DNA of 64,000 nt from Incurvaria masculella (Eukaryota > Arthropoda > Insecta > Lepidoptera > Incurvariidae): contig OX335649.1 of assembly GCA_946894095.1 (NCBI GenBank), positions 14,588,001 to 14,652,000 of the forward strand, in the 5' to 3' direction. Shown in pieces: positions 53,756-64,000 of this stretch; position 1 is the first letter of the stretch, and the number at the start of each line of letters is the position of its first letter. Both the position numbers and the translations under genes were made by a program. The notes under the pieces are model-generated. The model was not told the DNA's origin. It ran no database searches and saw nothing but the letters and a program-made list of their open reading frames with translations.

Positions 53756-55319
53756 TCTTCTCTACGATTCGTCCGCCTCATTGTTGGGCATCGTGAGGAC
53801 TCGCAACGGAACCTGCAGGACCTTCCAGTCAGAATTAAACTTCGTTCAATTGTGTCAGATAAACAAAAAGTCGAGCGAAACAAGGATTCCCTCCACTGTT
53901 CATAAGAATGAACGAATAATATGTTGAACAATAGTAAATGTGTGAGTAAATATTACGAACCGTTATTACTAACTGACAAACATATATATCTGTTTGAAGT
54001 TATAAAGAGTGTACAGAAATCGCCCGATCCAATAGCCGATGGAAATATGAAAATGACCACAATACTCATCGCGGATAACAATATATCTCCGCCAATTCCT
54101 ATCGAGTTGGTTCGTATTTACCAAACATTATTCGGAACAGAAATAATACACGCTGATAAATCGGAAACCGATACCGCTGAGTGAGCGGACGGGCCAAAGT
54201 TGACTGTTTCGTTTTGTCGTTTATATATTCATCGCTCATTTTGAGCAGCAGTCGAGCGTGGTTGTTGAACCTAATTGACCTTGTTGAGATGACCTTTCAA
54301 ATGGGTGTGGATGGTAAAAGATTCGAAAAGATCGGTAACGATTGTAAAACATGGTACAATCACTTCCTGAACCACACATTTTGTTTGTATGGTGGCAGCG
54401 AGAGGGCCAGGCAGAAGGCGGGTCAAAGTAACAGCAGTTAAAAACAGGGTGGTGCCATGGCGGGGTGGAACGATACGGGGCCACAGAACTAATTGGATAT
54501 GTGCGGAGATGCATTTGAAACATTATTATGAACCGCCTTGTAAAAAGGTCAACTTTTTTATCAATTTTGAGAGACTATTTTTTTTTTAATTGGCCTAATA
54601 ATCGATTAATTTTGATAATCGTTTTGAGACGTAGATAATAATTCTGCGGATAATTAACCGATTCCACTTGAATATATAACGATAACTATATATCCACATA
54701 TATGTATGTAACATGCATGGTAAAGTTCAGGTATGTAGCCACTCATTATACCTGAATATACATTTGTCAACAGACAAAATATCACAACGTATCTAATAAT
54801 CTTCTCCTCATCTGTAGGAGACCAGCATTTTGATAATCTCAGCCAAATTTTCAAACCAGGACTAAATGAGAATTTCAAGAAACCTAGAAAATAGGAATTC
54901 AATTAACGGTGCAAGGACGGGAATAAAAATTGATATTTTTATGTTACACATAACCAATCATCATCAAATTCTAAGAGCAACGTAGGCATCTACCCTTAGT
55001 TTGGCTCCGAGCCCTTAGCTGAAGCAATCAGGTACGTCATGCAATATGTAGGTGAGTCTACGACTGGTAGATATTTGAGCTTTGCGCTCATGGTTATTCC
55101 GCAATCACACAGGACTGAAATCTTCGGAAACTCTTTTCTGTGTGGTAGCCTGGGTACACAGCCGACGGTTTTTTAATAGCGTAGCTTCGCTAACCGAGTT
55201 GTTGTTTGCCGAGTCACAGACGCGAGGATCCGCTGTAGGACACCTATAGACAAGGGACGGGAGGGATGATTTAAGCCTAGTTAACAGTAAGCGTAGACTC
55301 CGCGAACTCTTTTTATTAG
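53756..55319. other. No gene seen
   Basis: Open frames of 86-106 codons near 53610-54530 overlap on both strands and show no domain. 55130-55320 is moderately GC-rich and may be an upstream part of the Penelope-like relic. Confidence 0.35.
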
Positions 55320-55730
55320 CATGCGAATCAGGACCAAATCACTGGATACGTTTCGATCAGGTTGGTAAAATCTCCGCCGAAAACGAACTATACCAAGACT
55401 AGTCCGAGAAGCCATCGAGATTATTAAGCACAGCTACTTCAACCGAGAAGACTCTTTTAAGCTCTCTGCAATATGGAACCCTATACTTCAGCCACTAAGC
55501 GAGGTCAAGCAAGACGATAATATCGGCGACGATATAGTCAGTTCATACTGCCTGTCGTCTAAAGTAAGGAACGCAGCCCAAGAGAATTCCGCAACTACCC
55601 GCACCCACAGCTACAATCCACGGCAACGGCGAGCCTAGCGGTTAGTCGGCTGCTGCGTACGGACGTAGCGGCTGCCTCCTTGGCTCGAAACTTCGGAGAA
55701 TATCTCCTCCCGCCGCGTGAAAATTCAAAA
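55320..55730 (+). pseudogene. Penelope-like element: GIY-YIG endonuclease C-terminus and 3' region
   Basis: ESGPNHWIRFDQVGKISAEN (about 55326-55385) and, after a frameshift, RTIPRLVREAIEIIKHSYFN and REDSFKLSAIWNPILQ (55384-55491) match the conserved end of Penelope-like proteins (HWIRFD...REAIEI.KH..FNRED...LS..W.P.L). The catalytic GIY-YIG part and the RT are not visible. The following 3' region shares several blocks with 50620-50795. Confidence 0.78.
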
Positions 55731-56280
55731 GTTTTCAAACACATTACCGATCAATCGGTCAACAAACAAAAAGAGGTATTTCCTGCATAATGAAGGGAGT
55801 TATCATGTGGCAAATCATGGCAATATATTCTGTTACACCTCACTGATGTGGATTTCCATGATTGAAAGGACAATGTTTAACGATTGGGTCGTCTTCGACA
55901 ATATATAATATCGACGAAGTATTATAATATTAATTAAACTTAGCTCTGGGTTCTTTGTTACTTTACGATCAAAGAAAATACATTCATGTCTAAAGGTTTT
56001 TATCTTACATATTTTATAATATATTCATCCTTCTTCGATAATCTAATAACCCCAAATGGCTAATGTTCCCAAGATACATTATTTAACCAATCCAGCTTGT
56101 TTGTTACTGCATGGATGCCACCATGGCCACAAGTCAGCCGCCACCCGCTACAGACAAACAAGAGTGGTGCGGGCAGCGCGAATCGCGGTCCTAAGCAAAC
56201 ACTCACTTCTCGCTTTCTTATCCGTTCGTACATAAATAGCGGTGGACTAAATAAAACGCATCATAACCAGCGCTGGTCCT
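55731..56280. other. No gene seen
   Basis: AT-rich with a GC-richer part at 56110-56200. No credible frame. Confidence 0.35.
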
Positions 56281-56500
56281 TTCCCTAATCCACGTCTTTT
56301 CAGATACTCTTAATATTTACCTGTTTTTAAAGTATAAGTGCGTTTTTTATTTGCAATTCTGTTTCATTATCGTGAGCAAATGATCTGATGGCCATTTCCG
56401 TAATACACGTCTATTTCAGATAGGTACTTTTAATATTTTACTGTTTTTAACGGCCTGCGTTTTTTACAGTTTAATTATTGCGAACAAATGATTTTGAACC
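56281..56500. repeat. Degenerate tandem duplication, period about 115 bp
   Basis: TTCCCTAATCCACGTCTTTT at 56281 recurs as TTCCGTAATACACGTCTATT at 56396. Both copies continue with TTTCAGATA, TTAATATTT, CTGTTTTTAA and GAGCAAATGAT or GAACAAATGAT. Confidence 0.75.
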
Positions 56501-56605
56501 TAATTGATGATGCAGACGTATTCCGTACTGATATGTTTTCAATTCAAAACTAAGAATGAACAGGCTACAGTAAAATGTTTTGAATTTATGCAATTACATA
56601 CTTTA

Positions 56606-56640
56606 AATACTAGCTGCGGTACAGGGCTCCGCTCGAGACA
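56606..56640 (+). repeat. Crumb of the GGCTCCGCTCGGGT repeat
   Basis: TAGCTGCGGTACAGGGCTCC followed by GCTCGAG matches the terminal part of the family. Confidence 0.6.
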
Positions 56641-56756
56641 GTATTAAACATGTTTTTTAAATGCCGCACAAAGGTAGTTAACGGATAGGCAAGAATTCTA
56701 AAATAAAAACTGTAAAATGTGGCTCGAAACGATAAAATTTTAACATAAATATATTT

Positions 56757-57095
56757 GTCAGCCTCGGTAGCCCAGTTGTGCCACGCCTTGCGATTCGAGA
56801 AGCATTGTGAAACACCTCTGAGCGCAGTTGGGTTCTGGATGGGTGACCATTTTCAACCATTGAGGTGGCCATGGTTCGGATCCTACTTAAAACTGTAGTG
56901 GCGTTTCCTTACTTACTAGGTGGTAGGATGAATCCCACCCGGGTTGGTACCATCGCATGGAATGAACGATGGTCGAAGCGGCAATGAAAATTGTCCGTGT
57001 TTTCCATCCAGTTCAATGCACCCGAATACCTTATTTCGTGATAGTATGCCAACACATCACATATGAACTAGCTGCCATGCCAGGAACTACCTTAC
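56757..57095 (+). mobile_element. SINE with 5S-like head
   Basis: Begins GTCAGCCTCGGTAGCCCAGT and contains GCGCAGTTGGGTTCTGGATG followed by GGTGACC, close to the 5S rRNA box C. It then has the shared body (GGTAGGATGAATCCCACCCG, GATGGTCGAAGCGGCAATGA). The end is diverged and lacks the poly-A tail. Confidence 0.78.
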
Positions 57096-58420
57096 AAGAT
57101 CTATCTTCCTGTTATGTTCCAATTATATTGAATCATATTTCTGGAAGCTCTCGGCGGTTATTCAAGAAAAGTAAATGGAAATAGCTATAATTAAAACCCT
57201 TGAAATAGGTTTTTAATCCAACTGAGTTGTAAGTTCTGGCAATTAATTTATTATATATTATTCAAAATTCACACAATTGATAGAAGCGTACTTTCCAAAA
57301 TTATATTCAGGACGATTCGGATGTAAATTTATTAAGCTATTTAAGTAATTATTTTAATTTCTTTTGATTATTGTGTCCAACTTTAATGTTTAATATTAAA
57401 TAATGTTATTTTTAGAAAGTTTAATGTTTAATTTTGACTAGTATATTTATTTATTTATTTCTGATGCATACAAGATTTAAATTAATTTTTTTTATGAACT
57501 AAAGTTATCTTAAATTAATATTAGTCTAACATCAAAAAGTTAAATTTAAATTAAAACTAAAACTAAAGTAATTTACATTTAATTCAAATCAAACTATTTT
57601 AAACTAGAGTTGCATCGCGCATCAGTAGTTCAGATAATATACATGGGTGACTTGAATAGGTTGAATAAAAAAAAATACAATTTTACCACGACAAAAAGTG
57701 TTAAAACTCTGTGGTTCTAGACTTGCAGTTTTAAAGAACATTGTAAAATAATAAAATAATTATATTTGAAAATCCCTTTCACTAAAATATTAAAAGATGT
57801 TATACAAAAAAAGAGAAAGAAAGAGAAAAAATATTCCATAGGATACTGAACTTAGCTCAAAGCCCACGAGTGATAATATGAAGATTTGGCCGTTCAAGGA
57901 AGTAATTAGTTTAACCACTAGTTGTCACACATTAAAATGTTTTATGAAATATAATTATTGTTTTATATTTATTTCAATGTACGAACTTTATCGCTATAAC
58001 ATCGTTCAATATCTGTAGTAATATGAGGCAAGCCGGCTCAAACCCTTAGTTAATCCAGTCACATATCGGAAGATACTTCCTGGGGGCGAGTGGGTAATGA
58101 ATAACAAACAGTATTCTTCCATGAGACCAGCTCCTCGCGAGTCCTACACAAATAGCCACGTAAATAGTAAGAGTAATATTGGGTACGTTCCCCTTTAAAT
58201 AAGTAGGTCAGTATGCTTGCTAACATTTATTGGTATCCATCGGCCTCGGCTGTAAAAAAGATCGCATACACGGTAGTAAAACCTTCGCTCAGTCCTCACT
58301 TCTATACAAAGCTTTATCGTAAGGAGACGCCACTTGATCGGACACTGATCCATCGGTTGTTAATGTAGTTTGTATCTACGTATAGGTTGACAGTTCCCAA
58401 GGCTTTAGATAAGTTACAGT
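57096..58420. other. No gene; reversed non-LTR tail near 57447-57480
   Basis: TATATTTATTTATTTATTTC at 57441 suggests the reversed (AAAT)n tail of a minus-strand retroelement. The rest is strongly AT-rich. Confidence 0.4.
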
Positions 58421-58606
58421 AGGGGCGTTACCATGGTAAATCAACTCGTCAGGTGAACAGGCAAGTAAGTTCAATCTGATGTTTACAGTTTCATTTCGTA
58501 TCATAACAGGCAAGTAAGTGGTTAAATCTGATGTTTTCAACGGTCAGACGACGTATTATTATAACCGTCACATTTAATCACTCACTTGCCTATGTAACCG
58601 GCCCTT
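58421..58606. mobile_element. MITE-like repeat (GGGGTTACYATGGTA family), complete
   Basis: The ends GGGGCGTTACCATGG and, reversed, AAGGGCCGGTTACATAGG are related inverted repeats. An inner pair AGGCAAGTAAGTGGTTAAAT / CATTTAATCACTCACTTGCC is nearly perfect. A fragment recurs at 42356-42490. Confidence 0.7.
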
Positions 58607-59393
58607 TATTTACTATGCTAATTATTCTGGAGTAAGCAGAGGGTTTAAAAATGCGAGAAGTCGGGGGAAAACCTGACTGTTTTCTGTGTAACTTAACGTG
58701 AGCGGGGCCGCGGGTATTAATTAATAACGTATTTCCCCGAAATTTTAATACGTATAAGGTAGCAAAAACATTCATTCTATAATAATAAATTCTTAGTTTT
58801 CTTCTAATTTATTTAGAATAACACATAAAACATGTCCAGCATTCGTTGCATATGTGCAGGACAGATTTTCACTATGCGGTCGATGTTGGCACATCTAGTA
58901 AAGGAATAAATAATGTAGCACTAAATGTGAGACCAAGAACTTAAAAAAGGAATGGATGTGCAATGTTCATAGTCAGCGATCACTAAAAGTGTCGCCATAG
59001 TATTTTTTATGGATTTCATAAAGAAGTAGGTAACGGGAAATCGATTTAAATATTTACACATTTTTAAAACTTCTGTTGTTTTTGGGTCAATATTTACAAA
59101 CAACTTTAATTTTACAGCACAGCTAGATGAGTCAAGATGACTATAGGCTCTTAGTATGGCGTTTGCCTCTTTAGATGTTTATGAAGTGCCAAATCCATTC
59201 CTTTTTAACGTTTTTGACAGAAACCTGTTCCAACGAAACTTTCATTAGTTAATAAAATTGCATGGTATACTGTCTGTTAGTAAAGTGATGAATGTTGTCA
59301 TCTGAAAACAATTTCTCTAAAAAAATCAGTACTAAGCTATGCGGATTGTTAGCTCTGTGGATAAGACTTATTCTTTTCGAAACAGTTTTATTG
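58607..59393. other. No gene seen
   Basis: AT-rich sequence. Nothing is recognisable. Confidence 0.35.
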
Positions 59394-59524
59394 AGCTGGG
59401 CGTGTATTCTTGGCATTCAGTCATTGCGGATTCAGTAGAGTTAACAGTGATGTCAAAGTAAATTTTTCTTCTGTTAACTCTACTGAATCCGCAATGACTG
59501 AATGCCAAGAATACACGTCCAGCT
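59394..59524. mobile_element. Near-perfect foldback element (54-bp arms)
   Basis: 59394-59447 and 59471-59524 are inverted repeats with a single mismatch (GGGCG against GGACG) around a 23-nt spacer. The stretch TATTCTTGGCATTCAGT inside the arm matches the ends of the MITEs at 23512 and 53589, so it may be a very short or self-copied member of that family. Confidence 0.88.
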
Positions 59525-59793
59525 GATTTCATAAATGCATGCAGGTTACTTACGCTAAACTGATCAGTTTCCTTCACAAACAATCAGTTACGCGTACATA
59601 CCGATTGCTACGAATCAAGTACCCAAAAACCAGCAAAAAAATCCGATTCGAACACGAAGGGCAAGCGAAATTTGGCTCATTTCGATTTATGCCGAGATAA
59701 AATATTCGTGTTGCTTTACGACAGCCAGCAAATTGGGAAAGATCCACGTGAATTTATTTTATACCCCTCGTAATCCTCAGGGTTGGCGTGAGT

Positions 59794-59830
<37 letters not shown>

Positions 59831-60049
59831 GTGCGCCGCGTCCTCCCCCCCTCCCGCGCCGCGACCGCTGTCCTTCGCAGGGAGGCAGCTCCGCCCAAAG
59901 GGAACTATTTTCACAATAACGAACACAATATATTTTCGCCTGGCCACAGCCGACTGTTATTTTAGTAGTGTTCTATGGCCTAGCCTGAAGCGCAAAGCAA
60001 AGTAATTTAATAAATATAAAATTAAATTGTAGATCAAGCGAAAAGAAGA
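59525..60049. other. No gene; (CCG)n inside
   Basis: The (CCG)n run at 59794-59830 makes alanine and arginine tracts in opposite frames. Neither frame has a recognisable domain. Confidence 0.4.
59794..59830. repeat. (CCG)n microsatellite
   Basis: About 12 perfect CCG units in a GC-rich island (59780-59900). Confidence 0.95.
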
Positions 60050-60572
60050 TAAGGGGTGACCTACATGTTCACTCATGAGAGGTCATGTGTTCAAGTCCCC
60101 ACTCGTTCATGCACCATTTCATTTCTCTTTTTGACCTGATTAAGTGCATTTCATTACGGCGGCAAACTGTTCCATGGTTTGGAATACATGTAAAACTGTA
60201 GGTCTCCTCCGCCTATTTGGTAGTAGGTTTAAGCCCGTCCGGATTGGATGAAAAGATGTTCTAAGCGGAGCCCTTTATGTGCTTATAAAGGGTAAGTCCT
60301 GGCATGGCACCTAATGCGGTGTGTTGGGCTTATATCATGACGGTGGGTGTGTTATTAGCCACCCATGCCCAGTCACATAATAAAAGCTTTCGTCTATTAG
60401 GTTTAAGCCCGTCCGGATTGGTACCATCGCATTTGATGAAAATATGGTCTAAGCGGTGCCCTTTATTTGCTCATAACGGGGAAGTCCTGGCATGGCACCC
60501 ACTGCGGTGTATTAGGCTTATATCATGACGGTGGGTATTTATTAGCCACCTATGACCAGTCACATAAAACAC
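60050..60572 (+). mobile_element. SINE with duplicated 3' half
   Basis: A tRNA-like head (TGTGTTCAAGTCCCCACTCG is the B-box) precedes one full body ending GCCCAGTCACATAATAAAAG (near 60388). A second copy of the body's 3' half follows (60398-60572) and repeats GTTTAAGCCCGTCCGGATTG and AGTCCTGGCATGGCACC. Confidence 0.8.
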
Positions 60573-62454
60573 TTGAAGCTGAGACGTGTGAAATGAAACG
60601 AATGAATAAAGTTGTTACGAATAAGTACATTTGACAACCTAGGGACATGAAAGCCAGCGTCTGATCCCAAACAGGACTTTGGTGACGACGTAAATATTTT
60701 TGAATGTTTAATATTTGCAATAAATGTCCGAAAAGCATGTAAAGTGTTAAATCAATGTACATTTGTACAATTTTGAACACTGCGTGTGGCGGAATTGGAA
60801 GATGCAATACCCGCGAAAGGTATGTTTGCTGTGTGTTGTGTTCAAATACGTTCATGAAGTACTTATTTTTAAAGCTTTATTTCCTTAAATAATGTCCTTG
60901 CTTCAAGGTCGATTGTACACATAAATCACATGCGTTTAGTAATAAAACGCAGATTTCTTAAATACTAATTTCCTTAGGTTTCAATATTTTTAAGCAATAC
61001 TAATTTAAAAAAATACTTATTGTTACCACGGATACCGTTGATGACTAAACTCTTAGGGCCGAGTGAACGAAAGGACAAAAAATCAAAATAATCGTCAAAG
61101 TATGATCAAACAGGTCACTTTCTTTGGACACTATGGAAGGAACTCCATGTGGTTCACTAAAAGTGACGTGTTTGAACATTGATTAACTCGGCCGTCTCTT
61201 CGTGCAACCGGGGCTTAGATTATCAGATTAATAATTTAAGTGAGTTTAGTTACGTCCGCGTAGGTCAACGTTTTTAAAAAGATACTTTATTTTTAAATTA
61301 ATTAGTACAGCACACAACAGTGTGGCTTGGAGCAGGAACAATGAATCTCCCCGCGCCTCAGTGCGGGAGTTATTAATAGGGTCAAAAGTGCAATCTTGCA
61401 CTTTTGGTCTAAACTTTCCATTATGACATCACCACATATTACGGGTATACTTGGGTACATAACTAGTGCATCCAAGCTCAGTTAAAATAGTGTTTTTTTA
61501 TGTCCAATTAGTTTTTATTTCCCATTTAAATGAAACACCGTTGATTAAGTGGCGTCAAGGGAAGAAAAGATAATGGAAACATCACCCCAAATTATCTACC
61601 TAAGTTTCGTGATTAATTACCCTTGCCAGGGAAATTCTACCTCATCCCGACAAACGGCAACAAACGAATTTGATGTAAAATTAATTAGAATATATGGGTA
61701 AAAAAATATATAATAGATCTTTTCTTGTAAATATTAAAATTATATAATGTACAATAAATAACTATTCACCATGAGAAAAATAAATTCGAAGTAAATTTAG
61801 GGCTCAAGCCAACAAAGGATAAAGGCATCCTCCGGAAGCAGTGAGTTTGCATTAGGGTTCATTGCTGCATGCGCGTCAAAATCGTTTTCAGGCGAGCGAA
61901 ATGTACGTTTTTTGTCTGTAAAGCCTACTTTGTAAAGTAAATTAATATATGTTTCACACTTATTTACTAGATAAATATGTGATCTGATACCACAAAAAAT
62001 CAAATTGTCTAAATCATTTAAAGTTTCCAAGCGCCGGCTAGAAAACCTAGGAAAAACCAAGGAAATGTGTGTTTACAAACATATTTTTTTAAAGAATATG
62101 CAACGCTTCAAAACCGTTCTACGTTCACACACTAGAAAATAGTCTAAACTTTGATATTTAGATTTTTCTATGGGGGTTTTTTTCTTAACCAACGCTGAGA
62201 TAACATAAAAATAACCCCAAAATGTTGGAGATTAGCTTCTTATGGAGACTTAACATTATACATGTGGCAACCCTATGTTTTAATAGGCATATATCGACTA
62301 GAATTTGTATTGGGTCAGGTTATGTAAAGCTAGTTGTGTCAAAATGACACAAAAAACGCATACTTTTGAATAAGCCAGTATATGTATGTAAGCCTCTTAG
62401 CAATACCATGGGATGGGACGATACTAATGCAAAAAGTCTTATCATTTCTTACAC
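60573..62454. other. No gene; small hairpin at 61383-61406
   Basis: A perfect hairpin CAAAAGTGCA / TGCACTTTTG lies at 61383-61392 and 61397-61406. Otherwise the sequence is AT-rich with no credible frame. Confidence 0.4.
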
Positions 62455-62715
62455 GATTTCATAGCATTCGATGAAAATATAGTAGAAACAACAACAAAAA
62501 AAAATGTCCATTGTGTTTTTCATCCAGTTCAAGTAGTCGAGTACCTATATAAAGGAAAGGTCAGGTCACGTTCCTTCGAGAATGCGGTGTTTTAGTCAAA
62601 CATCATTACGGTGGGTGTGCGTGTTCATACAGGGAAAGTCCTACTTTCTTTGGGAATGCGGTGTGTTGGGCAAAAATCATTACGGTGGGTATGGTATTAG
62701 CCATTCATGTCCAGT
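62455..62715 (+). repeat. SINE 3' half with internal duplication
   Basis: TTTTTCATCCAGTTCAAGTA and two versions of the GGGAATGCGGTGTGTTGGGC ... CATTACGGTGGGT module (62575-62622 and 62650-62690) show a duplicated last part of the SINE. Confidence 0.72.
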
Positions 62716-64000
62716 TACTTGAAAACAATATGAACGGAGATTCCAATTGCACAATAGCCGAATGATTAGAACTTTGATTTAACCTTGCGTAATTTCGTGT
62801 GCATCCCGCTCTTCGCAGTTCGCCAGTGTTAGCACGCATGTTTTCTCGCGACCTCACTACGCACTTGACAGCGGTCCGGCGGCGGCCGGGCCGCACGCCT
62901 GTGTTGGTCAACATAGCGTCATATCGCTATGCGATATCGCGGCTAGGGAAACATAAATATTAGTTATCCCCTGTACCCTAGTTTCAGTAGACCGCACAAT
63001 CGCACCTGTGTTTTCATAGCGCCCTCGACCTTCCCATGAACGAGTTTTCTACGCCAGTAAATTTCGTGACGCAGTGATCGAGCCAACGAGAAAATAACCT
63101 CATCCAGCATTAATTAGGTTGATGCTCGGGTTGAAGGTTCGTGCTGGTACTGGCTAAATATTATTTGAGGCTGATTTCACGTTGAAGTGATTTTTCCTTT
63201 TACGCTTACGCTAGCCTATCACGTGAAAAATATTTTCTTTAGTTTGGGGTTTTAAAAATGTCTTTGTTTACAATGTGCTTGATTTTCATCTCGATTTTTA
63301 TCTTAACCCAATTACTGGATTATGTTTGTAGTTTATACCGTCAAATAATAGTTTTTATTTTATCAGACCCGGTATGTAAAGTCTAAATAAAAAAATTAGA
63401 GCTACCAATTTTCATGAGCATACCCAGCTCAATTACGCGTTCTGCCTACCCCGTTTGCTTGGATTAAAGACTTGATGTCTTGATTTCTTCTTTATGGTCT
63501 GCTGTAGTATTTTTTCCATGTCTGGCATATCCTATGCGTACGGTTTGTTTAAAATCTTACAAAACATGTCCCTTCGCCCCCTTTCTACCATCGCTCAACG
63601 CGGAGCTGGCTGGGAATGCTTCACTGTTGACAATCCGCAAAATTAAAATCAACCGATCCTCTTGATCATTTATCTAAATTGTCGTTAAATGGAATGCATT
63701 CCCTGCCCTGGTATTTCCCCCAAATTACATCCTGCGGTCCTTTGACAACGGTGCAAAGAAGCCCCTGGCCGGCCGGCATGGTTTTCGAAGGAATATGAAG
63801 GCCTGGCATATGCCAGTTGCCCCGCTTAACATAAAATAATATACGTTTGGTCTAATTAATCTAGTCCTTTTAACGCAAGCCTTGACGTTATAATAATAAT
63901 AATAACAAGGCCCCGCTACCACCTGATGCGGGGCCCACCACTTCTCCGGCGTGCTTGAGGTCGGCGGGCTGCTGCCTGCACCTGACCTCCGCCGCCGGAG
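62716..64000. other. No gene; GC-rich end with hairpin at 63909-63936
   Basis: 62800-62900 and 63900-64000 are GC-rich. After a (TAA)n run at 63889-63905, GGCCCCGC ... GCGGGGCC forms an 8-bp hairpin and a GC-rich stretch runs off the window. This resembles the (TAA)n followed by a GC-rich foldback at 18190-18364 in layout, but the sequences differ. Confidence 0.4.

Noticed and set aside
59716..60005. Arginine-rich and alanine-rich small proteins
   Set aside because: They are produced by the (CCG)n run in opposite frames. No domain or codon signature is seen outside it.

Overview
The window looks like nuclear DNA of a lepidopteran insect (moth or butterfly). It is AT-rich and full of degenerate transposable-element pieces that are characteristic of moth genomes as I know them: a GGTTCCGTACC...CACTTGGCCGG element, an ACCGACTTCAAAAAAGG element, non-LTR tails with ATTC/TAA repeats and poly-A tailed SINEs. 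It also holds a short array of the insect telomere unit TTAGG. I see no convincing host protein-coding gene, rRNA, functional tRNA or CRISPR array. All recognisable proteins belong to mobile elements.

Positions 1-9882 hold the most striking object, a three-layer nest. The outer layer is a BEL/Pao LTR retrotransposon whose 5' LTR is cut by the window edge. It has a primer-binding site, one long gag-protease-RT-RNase H-integrase frame and a 430-bp 3' LTR with TGTTC...GAACA ends. The 207 bp of LTR visible at both ends are identical, so the insertion is young. Inside its integrase zinc finger sits a 5'-truncated CR1/Jockey-like non-LTR element (4810-8254) that kept an open reverse transcriptase and an ATTC-repeat tail. 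In the 3' UTR of that element sits a mariner transposon (6739-8018) with an open 339-residue DD34D transposase and matching inverted repeats. The order of insertion is therefore readable: BEL, then non-LTR, then mariner.

Directly after the BEL element lies a 189-bp tandem duplication, each copy carrying a perfect 11-bp hairpin followed by AATAAA. From there to 64000 the sequence is gene-poor. Its recognisable parts are: a SINE family present in about a dozen pieces, with tRNA-like or 5S-like heads on a shared body; foldback MITEs, including a near-perfect 54-bp inverted repeat at 59394-59524; a TTAA-flanked MITE (22056-22597); a dead Ty3/Gypsy element whose LTR-like ends carry a 67-bp minisatellite in 2 or 5 copies (36728-40108); an internally deleted second mariner (44382-45411); and relics of CR1-like, RTE-like and Penelope-like retroelements.

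Several GC/CpG-rich unique blocks (near 11.2-11.7, 14.6-14.9, 26.6-26.9, 31.3-31.6, 33.4-33.6, 40.5-40.7, 41.9-42.1 and 48.7-49.0 kb) stand out from the AT-rich background and could be conserved regulatory DNA or untranslated exons. That is inference only. The window reads best as intergenic or large-intron DNA that has absorbed successive transposon waves.
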